Shown one piece after another: positions 8,264-19,060 of a stretch of 27,191 nucleotides of DNA. Numbering within the stretch: position 1 is the first letter of the stretch; every line of letters begins with the position of its first letter. The notes under the pieces are model-generated. The model was not told the origin of the DNA, did not search any database, and worked only from the letters and a program-made list of their open reading frames with translations. Origin of the DNA: Priapulus caudatus (Eukaryota; Priapulida; Priapulimorpha; Priapulimorphida; Priapulidae); assembly GCF_000485595.1 (NCBI RefSeq), contig NW_014577941.1:77787-104977 (forward strand). The letters run 5' to 3'. Position numbers and translations under genes: made by a program.

Positions 8264-8540
8264 CTGGAATAACGTAAAGTGTGACGTCGCCGTAGTGGTC
8301 CCGCTTGGCGATCGCAGGTACGCGTTCGCGTACGCACGCACGCAGAGCCACGCACATACAAGAATATGCTTTTATATAGATATCCACGTCAATATCTGTC
8401 CGTCATTGACGGGCGATATACAGTGCACACTAAATGTTGCCAGCATCTCGGCTTGAAGTTCGAATCGTAAACAGTCCCGATGTCGAGATAGTGACGTCAT
8501 TATTGACGTCACCGGCGATCGGGATACAGACATCTCTTAC

Positions 8541-8681
8541 CCTGATAGCCCGGCGCGCGGCAGTCCAGTTCATCGGAGCCATCGGGGCAGTCCGGGTCGC
8601 CGTCGCACACCCAGGGTAGGGGCAGACACAGCGAGGTGCCTGGACATTGGTGGACTGGAGCGTGGCAGCCATCTTTAAAAT
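8541..8681 (-). CDS. LDLa gene exon 2: LDLa module 1
   Basis: This 141-nt phase 1-1 exon encodes one complete LDLa module. Its six cysteines lie in [17 protein letters not shown] and [17 protein letters not shown]. The second block carries the full calcium cage: Trp three residues before the fourth half (PWVCDG), Asp of CDG, Asp before the fifth Cys, and the Asp-Glu of SDE. The donor is CAGG|gtaaga. Two acceptors fit the same phase, gacgtag| (used here) and tttaaag| nine bases downstream at 8672, so the start could differ by three residues. Incoming phase 1 from exon 1 creates an Asp codon at the junction. The opposite strand at the exon start contains a YY1-like AAGATGGC, which may be coincidental. 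Confidence 0.88.
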
Positions 8682-8689
8682 CTACGTCA

Positions 8690-9040
8690 TCAACATCGAA
8701 TCACAGTTAATCGAATAAAAAACCGAATTAATAGTAAAATTAGGCGACGTCACGATTTTGTGTTTGTATAGTTTGTCGGTAATCCTCATTGGTATAGTGA
8801 TTCTAATTGCTTGCTGTTCGCTATTTCGGCAGGCGGCTCGAATGATTCTTTTTATTGTCGTTACGTTACGTTGCTCGCTTTGCTGGGTGGCTTTTCCAAC
8901 GAAATATATTATAGTGGTCTTTCTTAGAACAGGCCCGATTAAACTGTGTAACGCACAAGCGACAAAGCGGCAAATACGTGATAAAGCGGCGATTAAGCGG
9001 TGGATACGTGACAACGTGCGTGCATACGGATTGTTTCTGA
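8690..9040. other. Proximal part of the long first intron
   Basis: No exon or repeat is recognised. AAGCGG/AAGCGGC units recur between 8960 and 9000. The open frames on both strands lack any motif. Confidence 0.5.
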
Positions 9041-9108
9041 AAGTTGCGTTGCGGTGCGTTGCGTTGCGTTGCGTTGCGTTGCGTTGCGTTGCGTTGCGTT
9101 GCGTTAGG
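9041..9108. repeat. (GCGTT)n pentanucleotide microsatellite
   Basis: About thirteen units of GCGTT lie in tandem with one GGTGC interruption. Confidence 0.95.
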
Positions 9109-9168
9109 TCTTACGTTGCGTTCTAAAAGCGATGCGCCCGTTTATCAGAGGCCCTGTAAAGCGAGGAC

Positions 9169-9171
<3 letters not shown>

Positions 9172-9222
<51 letters not shown>

Positions 9223-9346
9223 TGCGTGCGTCGTGTCTGCGTCTCGGCGTACGGCGGCGTGCGTACTGCGGGCGCGCGCGCGTGTGTGCTGTGTGGTGTG
9301 TGCATTGCGGCGTCGCTGCTTACCGCGCGCGCGGCGGTGTTGCTCT

Positions 9347-9380
<34 letters not shown>
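9172..9380. repeat. Compound (GT)n / GC-rich simple repeat
   Basis: Two long GT runs (9172-9220 and 9348-9379) flank an imperfect GTGC/CGCG-rich section. Confidence 0.92.
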
Positions 9381-9381
<1 letters not shown>

Positions 9382-9389
9382 CCATTGTA

Positions 9390-9890
9390 TAAAATACGAT
9401 ATGGATAAATTCCTTTTGAGACGGTTTCAAAATCATGGGGTATATATAAAAAATAACAGCAGATCTCTAAAACGAGACTGACTTTCCTGCTCCAAGCTAA
9501 ATAGCAACATTAATCTCGACAAGCTTCACCCTAACCCTACGGGCAGTTGTTATACCTACCTATACACCCATGCAGTCTGTTCCTGTCTGACTACTAATAA
9601 TTCCACTAACAATTCGAGTACAGTTAAATTTATTACGTCTGCCCTTCGGCTTACTGTGACCTTCGGCGAATGAGAACGAGGCTAATCTCCGCGCGTGTAC
9701 GGTTTCCATGACAACATATAGACGCGCGTTCGGTTACATACGATAATCCGTGCGATTACATGTGATTATACTTGCGAGAAATGAGTTACGCGAGACCAGC
9801 ACGCACGCACGCACGCGCACATACACACACGCACGCACGAACACACTCACATAGAAACACGCACTGTCACAAAGGCGTCGGAAGCAATAA
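9390..9890. other. Intron sequence, no gene recognised
   Basis: The stretch has a single CACCCTAACCCTA telomere-like unit near 9527 and CGCA/CACA simple sequence at 9800-9870. No coding signal is seen. Confidence 0.5.
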
Positions 9891-9894
9891 AATA

Positions 9895-10380
9895 GTGCCG
9901 CGGCTTTGGTGATAGGGCGAGCCCCGGGGAGGCGAAGCCACCCTAGGGGGGTCTGGGGGCATGCCCTCCCCCGTGAAAATTTTGAAATCTACAAGGCAAA
10001 TGGTGGGCTCTGGTGCATTCTGAGCATTGTGATTTAGCACAAAAAAGTGTGTTTCACTGTAATTTTAGAAAAATACATGATGATTTGAAAGATTTGTTGC
10101 TTAAGACCAAAAACTCCAAATTTATTTTTCTTACTTTATCAGTGGAATAATCTTTGGTAAAACTTCCTGAAATACATTCCCATTTAAGACATGCATGCAT
10201 ACAATTGTACTGGTGCTCACAAACGAACTGTTAATATTCGTCATGAAACGCGCTGACCCTGGGCAAAGCATGCTCCCTCAATATAACGCAACGGCATGCT
10301 GCCTGCATAGAATCAGGAGTAGACGGGGAGCAGAGGAATGTGTGCCAGAGTTCTGGATCATAAAATTTTATAGCTACAGG
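9895..10380. mobile_element. Putative transposon-derived repeat
   Basis: The left part has the G-rich run GAGCCCCGGGGAGGCGAAGC followed by GGGGGTCTGGGGGCATGCCC and AAAATTTTGAAATC. This composition, then a T/A-rich tail, resembles ends of repeats that are common in invertebrate genomes. I cannot define both ends or name a family. Confidence 0.35.
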
Positions 10381-10387
10381 TGAACTG

Positions 10388-10554
10388 CAGGGGCATGTAC
10401 AGGATTTGGACCAGGGAGGGGTCTAACCGTAAGACTTGCGAGCACGCAAAGCGGAGGTCTCAGAATTTTTTGGAAATTAGACCCCCTCAGATGCGTTTTC
10501 TGCGCAAGCAGGGGGGGGTCCGGACCCCCTGGACCCCCCCTGTACACGCCCCTG
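10388..10554. mobile_element. 167-bp MITE-like element with terminal inverted repeats
   Basis: The left end CAGGGGCATGTACAGG and the inverted right end CAGGGGCGTGTACAGG match with one mismatch, and both continue into GGACCAGGG/GTCCAGGGGGTC. No convincing target duplication is present. It adjoins the repeat at 9895-10380 and may be its other end. Confidence 0.55.
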
Positions 10555-10737
10555 ACCTGACCTCATCTGACCCTGGTCTCCGCTTATAGGGGCCTAGATT
10601 ACACGTATATAGATGATATATGTACCGGCCAAAAGACGGTATAAATTATTGAAAGATTTTGGTTACGGAAAATTTATGGCCTGAAAAAAGTGCCGCGGCG
10701 GTCGCCGCGGCTGCCGCGGCAGTTCCGACGCCGCGAC

Positions 10738-10965
10738 GTACACACATACATACACACATACACACACATACACACACGCACGCACACGCACACACACATA
10801 CACACACGCCCCCACACACACACACACACACACAGACCCCCCCACACACACACACAAATAAACAAACACACGCACGCACGCATACACACGTAACGAGAGA
10901 GAGAGAGAGAGAGAGAGAGCGCGCGCGCGGCGAGAGAGAGAGAGAGCGTGCATGGGGAGGAGCTA
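10738..10965. repeat. (CA)n and (GA)n compound microsatellite
   Basis: CATA/CACA units with C-rich interruptions (10738-10890) are followed by two GA runs separated by a GCGC stretch. Confidence 0.93.
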
Positions 10966-10969
10966 GTCA

Positions 10970-11450
10970 GAGAGAGGATGCATTAAGGGAATATAGCATT
11001 CATGTGAAGTGCGTATATACACACGAGCTGGAGCGATACGCACGAGAAAGGCACGAATCCCCGTGCGACGGTTTAACAGACATAAAACATGCATGCGCAG
11101 TCAGTCGGGCGCCCGTAGAACGACACATGCATGCGGTAGCAAGAGCGAGCGCGATATAATTTGCCTCATAATGCGATAAGCACCATCCCAGCATAGTAGC
11201 CGACCTCTGCATAATCCAAGATAGCGGCGGGTATGCCTCACAGGACCCCTCACGACAACAACGCGTACACGCATAACTCAAGTTTTAATGATTCCGTGCA
11301 TTAATCATTATTGCTTTGCCAGTGAGTGGGTAATTAGCGGCGGATCTATGAGCGTAATTACGTCACGGTGGGTCATGATCAAAGCTTGTCACGCCGCGTG
11401 AACTTATTATGACTGCGTGACCCCTCACACGGGCATATAATTATATAGAT
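10970..11450. other. Intron sequence, no gene recognised
   Basis: Mixed sequence with GCATGC/CATGCATG motifs but no splice-bounded open frame and no repeat that I can define. Confidence 0.45.
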
Positions 11451-11451
11451 T

Positions 11452-11575
11452 ATATCAGGAGTGAAAAATAATAGATCCATTATTATTTACTATCTATTAT
11501 ACTATAATACTATTTAATTATATATATAGTATTATATATATAATTGATACAATTAATCATTCTCTCCTATATTAT
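11452..11575. mobile_element. Degenerate copy of the TATCAGGAGTGAA foldback family
   Basis: TATCAGGAGTGAAAAATAATAG at the left is matched in inverse by CATTCTCTCCTATATTA at the right, with an AT-rich centre. It shares its end with the foldback at 1908-2031 but the arms are more diverged. Confidence 0.45.
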
Positions 11576-11699
11576 ATATAATAGTGCTATATTTATATAT
11601 GCAGATTATCAGTATATATATTATATATATAGTATAGTATATTATATAGTATATATTACTGTTATGATTAAGACGTTAGTGGTCTGTGCGGTTACGTGG

Positions 11700-13795
11700 G
11701 TAACGTAGGCGTGACGTACATAACATACATACATATACGTTACATACAGTACATAATACATACATACATTATATACATACATACATACATGACATACATA
11801 CATAGCATACATACATACATATCATATCATATCATATACATACATACAGTAGCATACATACATTACATATCATTAACATAGCATACATACATACTAGACA
11901 TACATACAGGTGACATACATACATACATACATACAATAGGATAGCATACATACTATACTACATAATATACGTACTACATACATACATACATACATACATA
12001 CATACATACATACATCATACATATGCATAATACATAATACAATACATCTACATACATACAAGCATACATACATACATACATACATTACAGGTACTTATAC
12101 ATACATCAATAGCATAATACATATATACATACATACATACATAACAACATACAGATAGTCATACATACATACATATCAGTACATAGCATACATACATACA
12201 TACATACATACAGTAACATACATACATGACATACATACTACATACATACATTACATACTACATACGATACATATCATACATACAGTACTAGCATCTACAT
12301 ACATAACATAGCATACATAGCATACATACATACAGTACTAATTACATTAAATACACTTACATACATACAGTACATACATAGCATACCATTACATACATAC
12401 ATTAGCATACAATACATACATAATTACAGTACATACATACATACATACATACATACATAGATAAATACATACATACATACATTAACATAACAATAGCATA
12501 CAATACATTACATGTTCCATAACATACATAGCATACATACATACATTACATACATACAGTAGCATAGCATATCATACATACATACATACATACATATATA
12601 CCATACATACATACTCACATATCATACATAGCAATACATACATACATACATACATCATAATACAGTTCATACATACATAACTACATGTACATACATACAT
12701 ACATACATAGCAACTATAAATACATACATACATAATACATAGTCATACTATTACATACATAGCATACATACATTAATACATTAGCATTGTACATACTACA
12801 TAGCAATACATTAGCATAGCATACATTACATTACAGTACATACATACATACCATAATGACAGTACGAGTATACATATACATACATAGCATACATGACATA
12901 CATACAGACAATACTATGGCATACATATCAATACATACATACATACATACATACAATTACATACATACATACATTAGCATACATACATCATACATACGAT
13001 ACATAGCATACGATACATACTAGTACATACATAGCATACAATACATACATACATACATTACATACATACATACATAGCATACAATACATACTACATACAT
13101 ACATACATACATATCATAATAACATACATACATATCATACATACATACATACATAATACATACTATACACTTACATACATATCAATATCATGACATACAT
13201 ACATTATCATACATACCATACAATCATACATACATACATCATACATACATACTACATTACATACATATGCATAGCATACATACATACATACTACTACATT
13301 CTATATCAGTACCATAGCATACATACATACATCGATTATCATACATAACATATCATTACATATCATACAACATAGCATAGCATACATACATACCTATGCA
13401 TACATACATACATACATAAGTATCCTACCATACATACATACATACTATACATACATACATACATAAGTACATACATTACATCACATACATAACATACAGG
13501 TACATACCTATACCACATGACCAACATACATACATTACTACATACAATTACATACATACATACATACATACATACATTACATAAATAACATACATACATA
13601 CATGTACATACATTACATACCTACATTACATACATAGCATACATACAGTATCATTGACATTACTATACATACATACATACATATCAGTACATAGCAATTA
13701 CATACATAGCATACATGTGACAGTAGCTACATACATACATCCATACATACATTACATACGATAAGCAGTACATAACATACATACTTGATACTTTA
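11700..13795. repeat. 2.1-kb irregular (CATA)n array
   Basis: Almost the whole stretch is CATA/TACA tetranucleotides, broken every 10-60 bases by units such as AGCATA, CAGTA and ATTACA. It lies in the first intron of gene 1. The scattered one-base departures may be true divergence or uncorrected long-read errors. Translated frames here are artefacts of the repeat. Confidence 0.95.
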
Positions 13796-13799
13796 CATA

Positions 13800-14035
13800 T
13801 TCGCGCTAGACGAAGCGCGCCTCGTCCAGCGATCGAAGTCATTAGGTAAGCGGGAAGCTCATTATTGCGCTCGGGCTATTTCATAACGGGCAAATTGAAC
13901 GGGAAGTTGCTAGCTCCCCCATGCTGCGATCTACTTATGGTGGGGGGGGAAGATGGGGATGGGGGGGGGTGTTACGCTGTCGGTGTTTGGCGGCGGGGGC
14001 GACACGCGTAAGCTGCGCGAATCTGTCTGGCGCAC
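13800..14035. other. Short unique segment between arrays
   Basis: A GC-richer sequence separates the CATA and GT arrays, with two G7-G10 runs (13941-13970). No gene is seen. Confidence 0.5.
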
Positions 14036-14310
14036 GTGGTGTTGTGTGTGTGGTGTTGTGTGTTGTGTGTGTGTGGTGTGTGTGTGGTGTGTGTGTGTGT
14101 GTGGCATTGTGTGTGTGTAATGTGTGGTGTGTGTGGTGTGTGTGTGCGTGGTGTGGGTGGTGTTTTGTGTTGTGTGTGGTGTGCGCGCGTGTGTGTGTCG
14201 CACGTGTGTGTGTGTGTGTGGTGTGTGTGTGGTGTGTGTGTGAGTGTGTGTGTAGTGTGGATGTGTGTGTGTGTGTGTGTGAGAGAGAGGTGTGCGTACG
14301 CGCGCGCGTG
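14036..14310. repeat. Imperfect (GT)n array
   Basis: GT/GTG repeat with TGGTGT interruptions, ending in a short GA run and GCGC. Long Cys/Val and His/Thr frames on both strands are products of the repeat. Confidence 0.93.
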
Positions 14311-14511
14311 TGTTTGTAATTTCATCATGTTGTGATCGATATAAAGGAATTACGTTATCAATGGCCGTGGCACTTTACAAAAGACACGCCTGAACCGACG
14401 TTCATTACATTCGTATTTCACTACGCCGGCTGATACAATGCAATGTATGAAAGATTATGAATGAGGACAATCAAAGACAAATTGAGATGTCCTATTATCC
14501 TACCCGCTGAA

Positions 14512-14637
14512 NNNNNNNNNNNNNNNNNNNNNNNNNNNNNNNNNNNNNNNNNNNNNNNNNNNNNNNNNNNNNNNNNNNNNNNNNNNNNNNNNNNNNNNNN
14601 NNNNNNNNNNNNNNNNNNNNNNNNNNNNNNNNNNNNN
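14512..14637. other. Assembly gap (126 Ns)
   Basis: This run of N abuts a CA microsatellite on its right. Its true size is unknown. It lies within the first intron of gene 1. Confidence 1.
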
Positions 14638-14639
14638 AC

Positions 14640-14640
<1 letters not shown>

Positions 14641-14712
<72 letters not shown>

Positions 14713-14719
14713 CACACAC

Positions 14720-14753
<34 letters not shown>
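14641..14753. repeat. (CA)n(TA)n microsatellite
   Basis: About 70 bases of CA are followed by about 30 bases of TA, directly after the gap. Confidence 0.97.
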
Positions 14754-14755
<2 letters not shown>

Positions 14756-14951
14756 CCTATATATACCATGCTCACAATGGATATATAATTGTTTCGACTA
14801 ATATAATAGATAACAAAATTCATATACGGCGATACAGTATTCTAAAGATGAAAGATTTTCGTATTGGTCATGCTATGCTTTGTTAAGTGAAGACAACACC
14901 ACCACGATCCCATCCATATTCTCCACGGCTTATCAATTAACACGTACTCAC

Positions 14952-15057
14952 CATTAGTGTCGACTGCCGCTGGGGGCTGATGATCAAACTCGGACGACGC
15001 ACAACACGTTGCTATGACGACGACGACGACGTAAAACGTCACGACACGTCGCCACAT
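14952..15057 (-). CDS. LDLa gene exon 1: start codon and signal peptide
   Basis: The exon starts at an ATG with A at -3 (context acaATGtgg) and encodes MWRRVVTFYVVVVVIATCCA, then SSEFDHQPPAAVDTN and one extra base. The N-terminus is a textbook secretion signal: two Arg, a hydrophobic Val/Ile core, then small residues that suit cleavage after residue 20 or so. It ends at a strong donor, AATG|gtgagt, leaving phase 1, which matches the LDLa exons downstream. The next recognised exon is 6.3 kb away across a CATA array and the N gap, so the join is inferred from phase and strand. The upstream 130 bases hold no evident TATA box; a 56-bp minisatellite starts about 130 bases upstream. Alternatively, this could be the first exon of another secreted protein. 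Confidence 0.7.
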
Positions 15058-15184
15058 TGTCGCCGACGTCCTCCGAATGCGTAGATGTTGTTACCTTCGT
15101 CGCTGAACAGTTACCGGACGAATGTTGGTTGTAATAACCACAGCAGCAGCTAGTCCTAGTTGGGGGAGAGGAGAAAGGGTAGAA

Positions 15185-15445
15185 AGGGGAGGCGTCGGGG
15201 TGTGCGTGTAGCTGTATGGCTAGTAGGAAGAGAGGAAGAAAGGGGAGAAAGGGGAGACGTCGTGGCGTGGGTGTAGCTGTATGGCTAGTAGGAAGAGAGG
15301 AAGAAAGGGGAGACGTCGTGGCGTGGGTGTAGCTGTATGGCTAGTAGGAAGAGAGGAAGAAAGGAGAGACGTCGTGGCGTGGGTGTAGCTGTATGGCTAG
15401 TAGGAAGAGAGGAAGAAAGGGGAGACGTCGTGTCGCTGTAGCTGT
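15185..15445. repeat. 56-bp minisatellite upstream of gene 1
   Basis: A unit beginning GACGTCGTGGCGTGGGTGTA starts at 15256, 15312, 15368 and 15424 (period 56), with a diverged, slightly longer copy before them. Three copies are near-identical. It begins about 130 bases upstream of the start codon of exon 1 and may lie in the promoter. Confidence 0.92.
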
Positions 15446-15609
15446 GTGTAGACAGGGGAGTGGTCGCTGTAGTTTTTACGTGAACGTGGTCGGGGGGATG
15501 GGAGCTGCGTACGTTGTTGGCGCGTATACGATACGACACAGGGGACCGACGACTGGCTCGCTTACGGCCTGATGGTATACTGAGGTTATCCGCCCCTTCT
15601 CTCTCACAC

Positions 15610-15620
15610 ACACATGCACA

Positions 15621-15697
<77 letters not shown>

Positions 15698-15698
15698 A

Positions 15699-15771
<73 letters not shown>

Positions 15772-15830
15772 GAGAGANGAGAGAGAGAGAGAGAAGATAT
15801 GTGTGTGAGAGAGAGAGAGAAAGAGATAGC
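15610..15830. repeat. (CA)n(GA)n microsatellite
   Basis: About 75 bases of CA are followed by about 100 bases of GA with one N at 15779. Confidence 0.97.
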
Positions 15831-15834
15831 GAAA

Positions 15835-16260
15835 GAGCGACCGTTTATATAGACTTTTACAGCGAGGTGTACATAGAGGCCGTATAGGCAAGTATGGATT
15901 GTGTTACGACGACCTTTGCAGTATTTGAGACCTTAGTCGATTCATGCACACGCGCAACGTCCGATGCCGCCTCTTGAGATTAAACGAGTTTGTTCGAAAT
16001 GTGCGAACTCTGTATGGTAATTGCTCCTCTCTTATGGTAATTAGCGAATTTTCTAAAGGAGGCAAGGTAAAGAAGAAGATGGAAGACGTTACAAGCCTAC
16101 AGAACGCTCCCAATTTCATGCACAATACGCGCTGTATTGTTCTGACAGTATCCCAAGGAATGCGATGTAGTTTTACGACGGATACAGAACACGTAAAACG
16201 CAAAACGTGCAAAAAGGGAGCAAATCGAGTTTGTGTTGTTTCCAATTCATTCAGAGAATT
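15835..16260. other. Intergenic sequence with an unsupported plus-strand frame
   Basis: A plus-strand frame is open from an ATG at 15944 for about 110 codons before it enters the CA array at 16264. It includes KVKKKMEDVTSLQNAPNFMH. I recognise no family and see no splice sites; it may be chance. Confidence 0.3.
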
Positions 16261-16261
16261 C

Positions 16262-16299
16262 AGCACACGTACACACGCACACGCACGTACGCACGCACG

Positions 16300-16374
<75 letters not shown>

Positions 16375-16378
16375 CACA

Positions 16379-16409
<31 letters not shown>

Positions 16410-16720
16410 NCTCTCTCTCTCTCTCGCTCACGCACACCTTCTCTCCCCCACCCCCCTACAGCATCTCTCTCTCTCTCTCTCTCACACACCCTTTCTATCT
16501 CTCTTTCTTACAGCACCTCTCTCGCACAGTCACCCTCTATCCCACAGCCATACTCGCTCACACGCCTCTCTCGCTTTCTATCTATCTATTAGATTTTCGC
16601 ACCCTCTTTCAACTTGCATCTCGCTTGTGATATCCTCTCCCTGTCCCGGTTATTTAATCTCCCCTTCTCTCTCTGTCACACACGCTCGCTATCTTCCTCC
16701 CTCCTTGTCTTTCTGTCCGT
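16262..16720. repeat. (CA)n(TA)n(CT)n simple-sequence block
   Basis: CGCA and CA units, a TA run, an N at 16410, then CT-rich sequence fading out by 16720. Confidence 0.95.
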
Positions 16721-16729
16721 CTAGTTCTT

Positions 16730-17600
16730 TGTTTCTACTATCTCTCTTTGTGTGTATCTTCCGTAATTTGGATTAATCCAGATACTAATGTAATTTAACT
16801 TATTCAAACATCGTATTTTCGCATTTCACGTAGGCAAACCTCCTTCCGTGAATTTGTTGCATGATAATAATGCATGATATTGATGATATCGACTGAATAA
16901 TATTTGTTTTTGGACACTCGACATATGCTAGGACACTGTAACGACACGTACATCTCGTATGCTACAGTACAGTGAGAGTGAACCTCCTTAAATCAAAGAA
17001 ATAAAAAATAAATAAAAAAGTGTCATCGAATAGCATCTGGGGTGTAGACTGATCCATATTTTAAGAAAAGATGGACCACCGTATTTTATGCAGTTTTAAT
17101 TACACGAAAAAACGGTGAATTGTTTTCATCGCCGAACCTTAATTAAAATAATAACATCACAAAGAAGAAAAAAATTAGGGCAAATTGCATTCAGCTCTCT
17201 TGTCGGCAGTCCAGCTACGCCATAGTTCAAAAAGCAGCCCTCGAGGCATACTCTCTGTTTATTACCTATATTCGCCGACGAGAGGAACAACAAGGTAATC
17301 GCGCTCGTATGACGCACAAAGAAAAAAACGCCAAAGGCTTCGCATCTCGTGGACCAAGCCAGGATTTATTGTGAACACAGACGAGAAAAGATGAATATAA
17401 TGGAATATGGGGTTTCCACTTTCACATAGTAGCGCGCGTTGCCACCTCGACGCAAACAAGCTACTCGAGGTCATAGGGTAACGACAATGACGTAACACAC
17501 ACCGGAATAGACACACGCACGACAACAGCGACAAGCTGACGCGGTGGATGAAAGAGTAACTACGCTACGCGACACCCGACGGCTGAAGAGTAGTGACGAT
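16730..17600. other. Intergenic, no gene recognised
   Basis: The sequence is AT-rich to about 17200, then mixed. Minus-strand frames of 63-90 codons show no motif and no splice context. Confidence 0.5.
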
Positions 17601-17697
17601 TCGCCATCCAATATGGCCGACTATCCGTATATATATAGAGATTTCCTCTGCATTTCCCGTTTAGCGTTTCATTGGGAAAATACAGCGGAATGAGAAG

Positions 17698-17711
17698 CGG
17701 AAGTGACGTCA
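17698..17711 (+). promoter_or_regulatory. ETS/CRE composite promoter-type motif
   Basis: CGGAAGTGACGTCA joins an ETS core (CGGAAGT) to a CRE (TGACGTCA), an arrangement known from CpG-type promoters. A CCAAT box lies near 17602 and GC-rich sequence follows to 18.1 kb. No gene start can be assigned. Confidence 0.35.
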
Positions 17712-17759
17712 ACCTGAGATGCTTCATCAACCCCACTACTACTGTCATCACACGCTAGC

Positions 17760-18700
17760 GTCGCGCGGTGACACGGGGCGGCGCTGCAGGCGTTGCTTCC
17801 TGTTCTAGACATTCGTTGTTAAGGAAGTTAGCGCCAACGTCGCCGCCCCGCGTCAATCTCCCTACGGTTCATCACTGTGACCAACGCGACAGCAGAGAGC
17901 GTGCGTGCCTGCATGCGTGCGTGCACTCACCAACACGCCGTGTACTAACACGCGCACGCGGAAATTTTCGCCATGTTGGAATAGCATCACGTGATCACAC
18001 TCTCGGCCAATCGCGACTCGCGAAGTCGACGCAATTCGATAAATATTTACATACTGACAGAAGCGGACGAGTTTCCCTTCACGACAAGGAGTCGTAATAA
18101 CTAGTTATATATATATATAACACACGAGCACATATCTCTCTCTCCATCTCACACGATTGTAGCGGCACGCGCGCGTCTAGACATAGAGATACGTCTTTCT
18201 CCAAAATAATGATAAGCGATTTAAACTATTCGAGCAGGCACTGCGCAGACGTCAGTGACAACGAAGGGGCTGGGGCTGAGGGTGATGCTGCATGGTGATT
18301 CAGAAGTGTCACATGTCGCAGGGCGTAGGACAGCGAGGTTCATGCAACGAGCTCACATACAATCACCGAACAACCGACGAATGCACGATTTCCGCATTTC
18401 AGGATTTGCAGGAAACCATCCTAATTCGGCCCTCCCGCCGCGCGCGCGCGCGTAAATAACAACAACAGCGTCGTCTCGTAGCGTAAACAACTTCATCATC
18501 ATCGTCATCATCAACATCAACAACAAACAACAACACGCGACAACGACAACAACGCATCGTTCGCGCGCCGCCAGATGGCGCTCCGTTTGAGTTGAACCTC
18601 GCTATCGCGCGCAGCTCGCCGACAGTAGCGACTCTCTGCGCCTGTACATCAAAGATTGGCGGACCTGTGAGTCACGCAGGCTCTAGAAGTGTCATACCAG
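17760..18700. other. GC-richer intergenic segment
   Basis: The sequence has CpG-rich patches (17765-17850, 18430-18450), AACAAC/ATCATC simple sequence (18460-18550) and a near-CTCF CCGCCAGATGGCGCT at 18567. A 109-codon frame from 17768 begins with GTG and has no support. Confidence 0.35.
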
Positions 18701-18734
18701 CTCTAGAGGACCATGCGGGCCCTAGGGGAGTCAT

Positions 18735-19060
18735 GACACCTCTAAAGGGTGCATGAGAGCCTTTGGGCCATCATGTCTGGGGCGGTCCGGGTCAAAACAA
18801 CACGCGTATTCACCAGCATTGAAGTATAATCCGTAAAGCACCACGTCGATAGAGGAGTCGGGAAGGGGTTTCACTCCCCAGGTTTCAGTAAAAGCCTCCC
18901 AGGGGGAGCCACGAGCCGGTAGCCGGTTCCGCCACGTGCCTCCCCCCAACCCCCCGGAGAAGGCATCAGGGGGAGTGGCCAGCGATAAAATCCGCAGCTT
19001 CCCTACCCGTCTTAAGCCGCGACCACTGCCACCCAAACCTGGACGACCTCCCCGAAGCCT
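18735..19060. other. GC-rich segment with long minus-strand frame
   Basis: The minus strand is open for 147 codons across this block and into the repeat at its right. It includes FTETWGVKPLPDSSIDVVLY. I recognise no family; a decayed mobile-element frame is possible. Confidence 0.25.

Larger units (their letters stand above)
4562..15057 (-). other. Gene model: secreted protein with four LDLa modules (8 coding exons)
   Basis: This span groups eight minus-strand exons into one gene. The exons join at canonical GT/AG sites and every junction agrees in phase: five phase-1 joins from the signal-peptide exon through the LDLa exons, one phase-2 join, then phase 1 again. The coding total is 1329 nt, giving about 442 residues plus a stop. 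The order is signal peptide, four LDLa modules, then about 210 residues of unrecognised C-terminal sequence. Introns are about 6270, 277, 357, 535, 300, 1047 and 381 bp. LDLa modules are Ca2+-stabilised ligand-binding folds in extracellular proteins; no transmembrane segment is visible, so the product is probably secreted. The weak points are the 6.3-kb first intron, which holds an assembly gap, and the reading frame of the last exon. I do not recognise an orthologue. Confidence 0.7.

Noticed and set aside
8445-8475. tRNA-like GTTCGAATCG box
   Set aside because: No matching acceptor stem, D-arm or anticodon loop could be built around it.
9132-9481. Long Cys/Val or His/Thr open frames at GT arrays (also 10646-11159, 13921-14335, 14421-14823, 15476-15891, 16207-16776)
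   Set aside because: They are translations of dinucleotide repeats, open in several frames and on both strands at once.
11696-13800. CRISPR-like array or satellite with spacers
   Set aside because: The units are tetranucleotides with random interruptions, not repeats separated by unique spacers, and the context is an animal intron.
17768-18097. 109-codon plus-strand frame
   Set aside because: It starts with GTG, not ATG, and has no recognisable domain or acceptor in phase.
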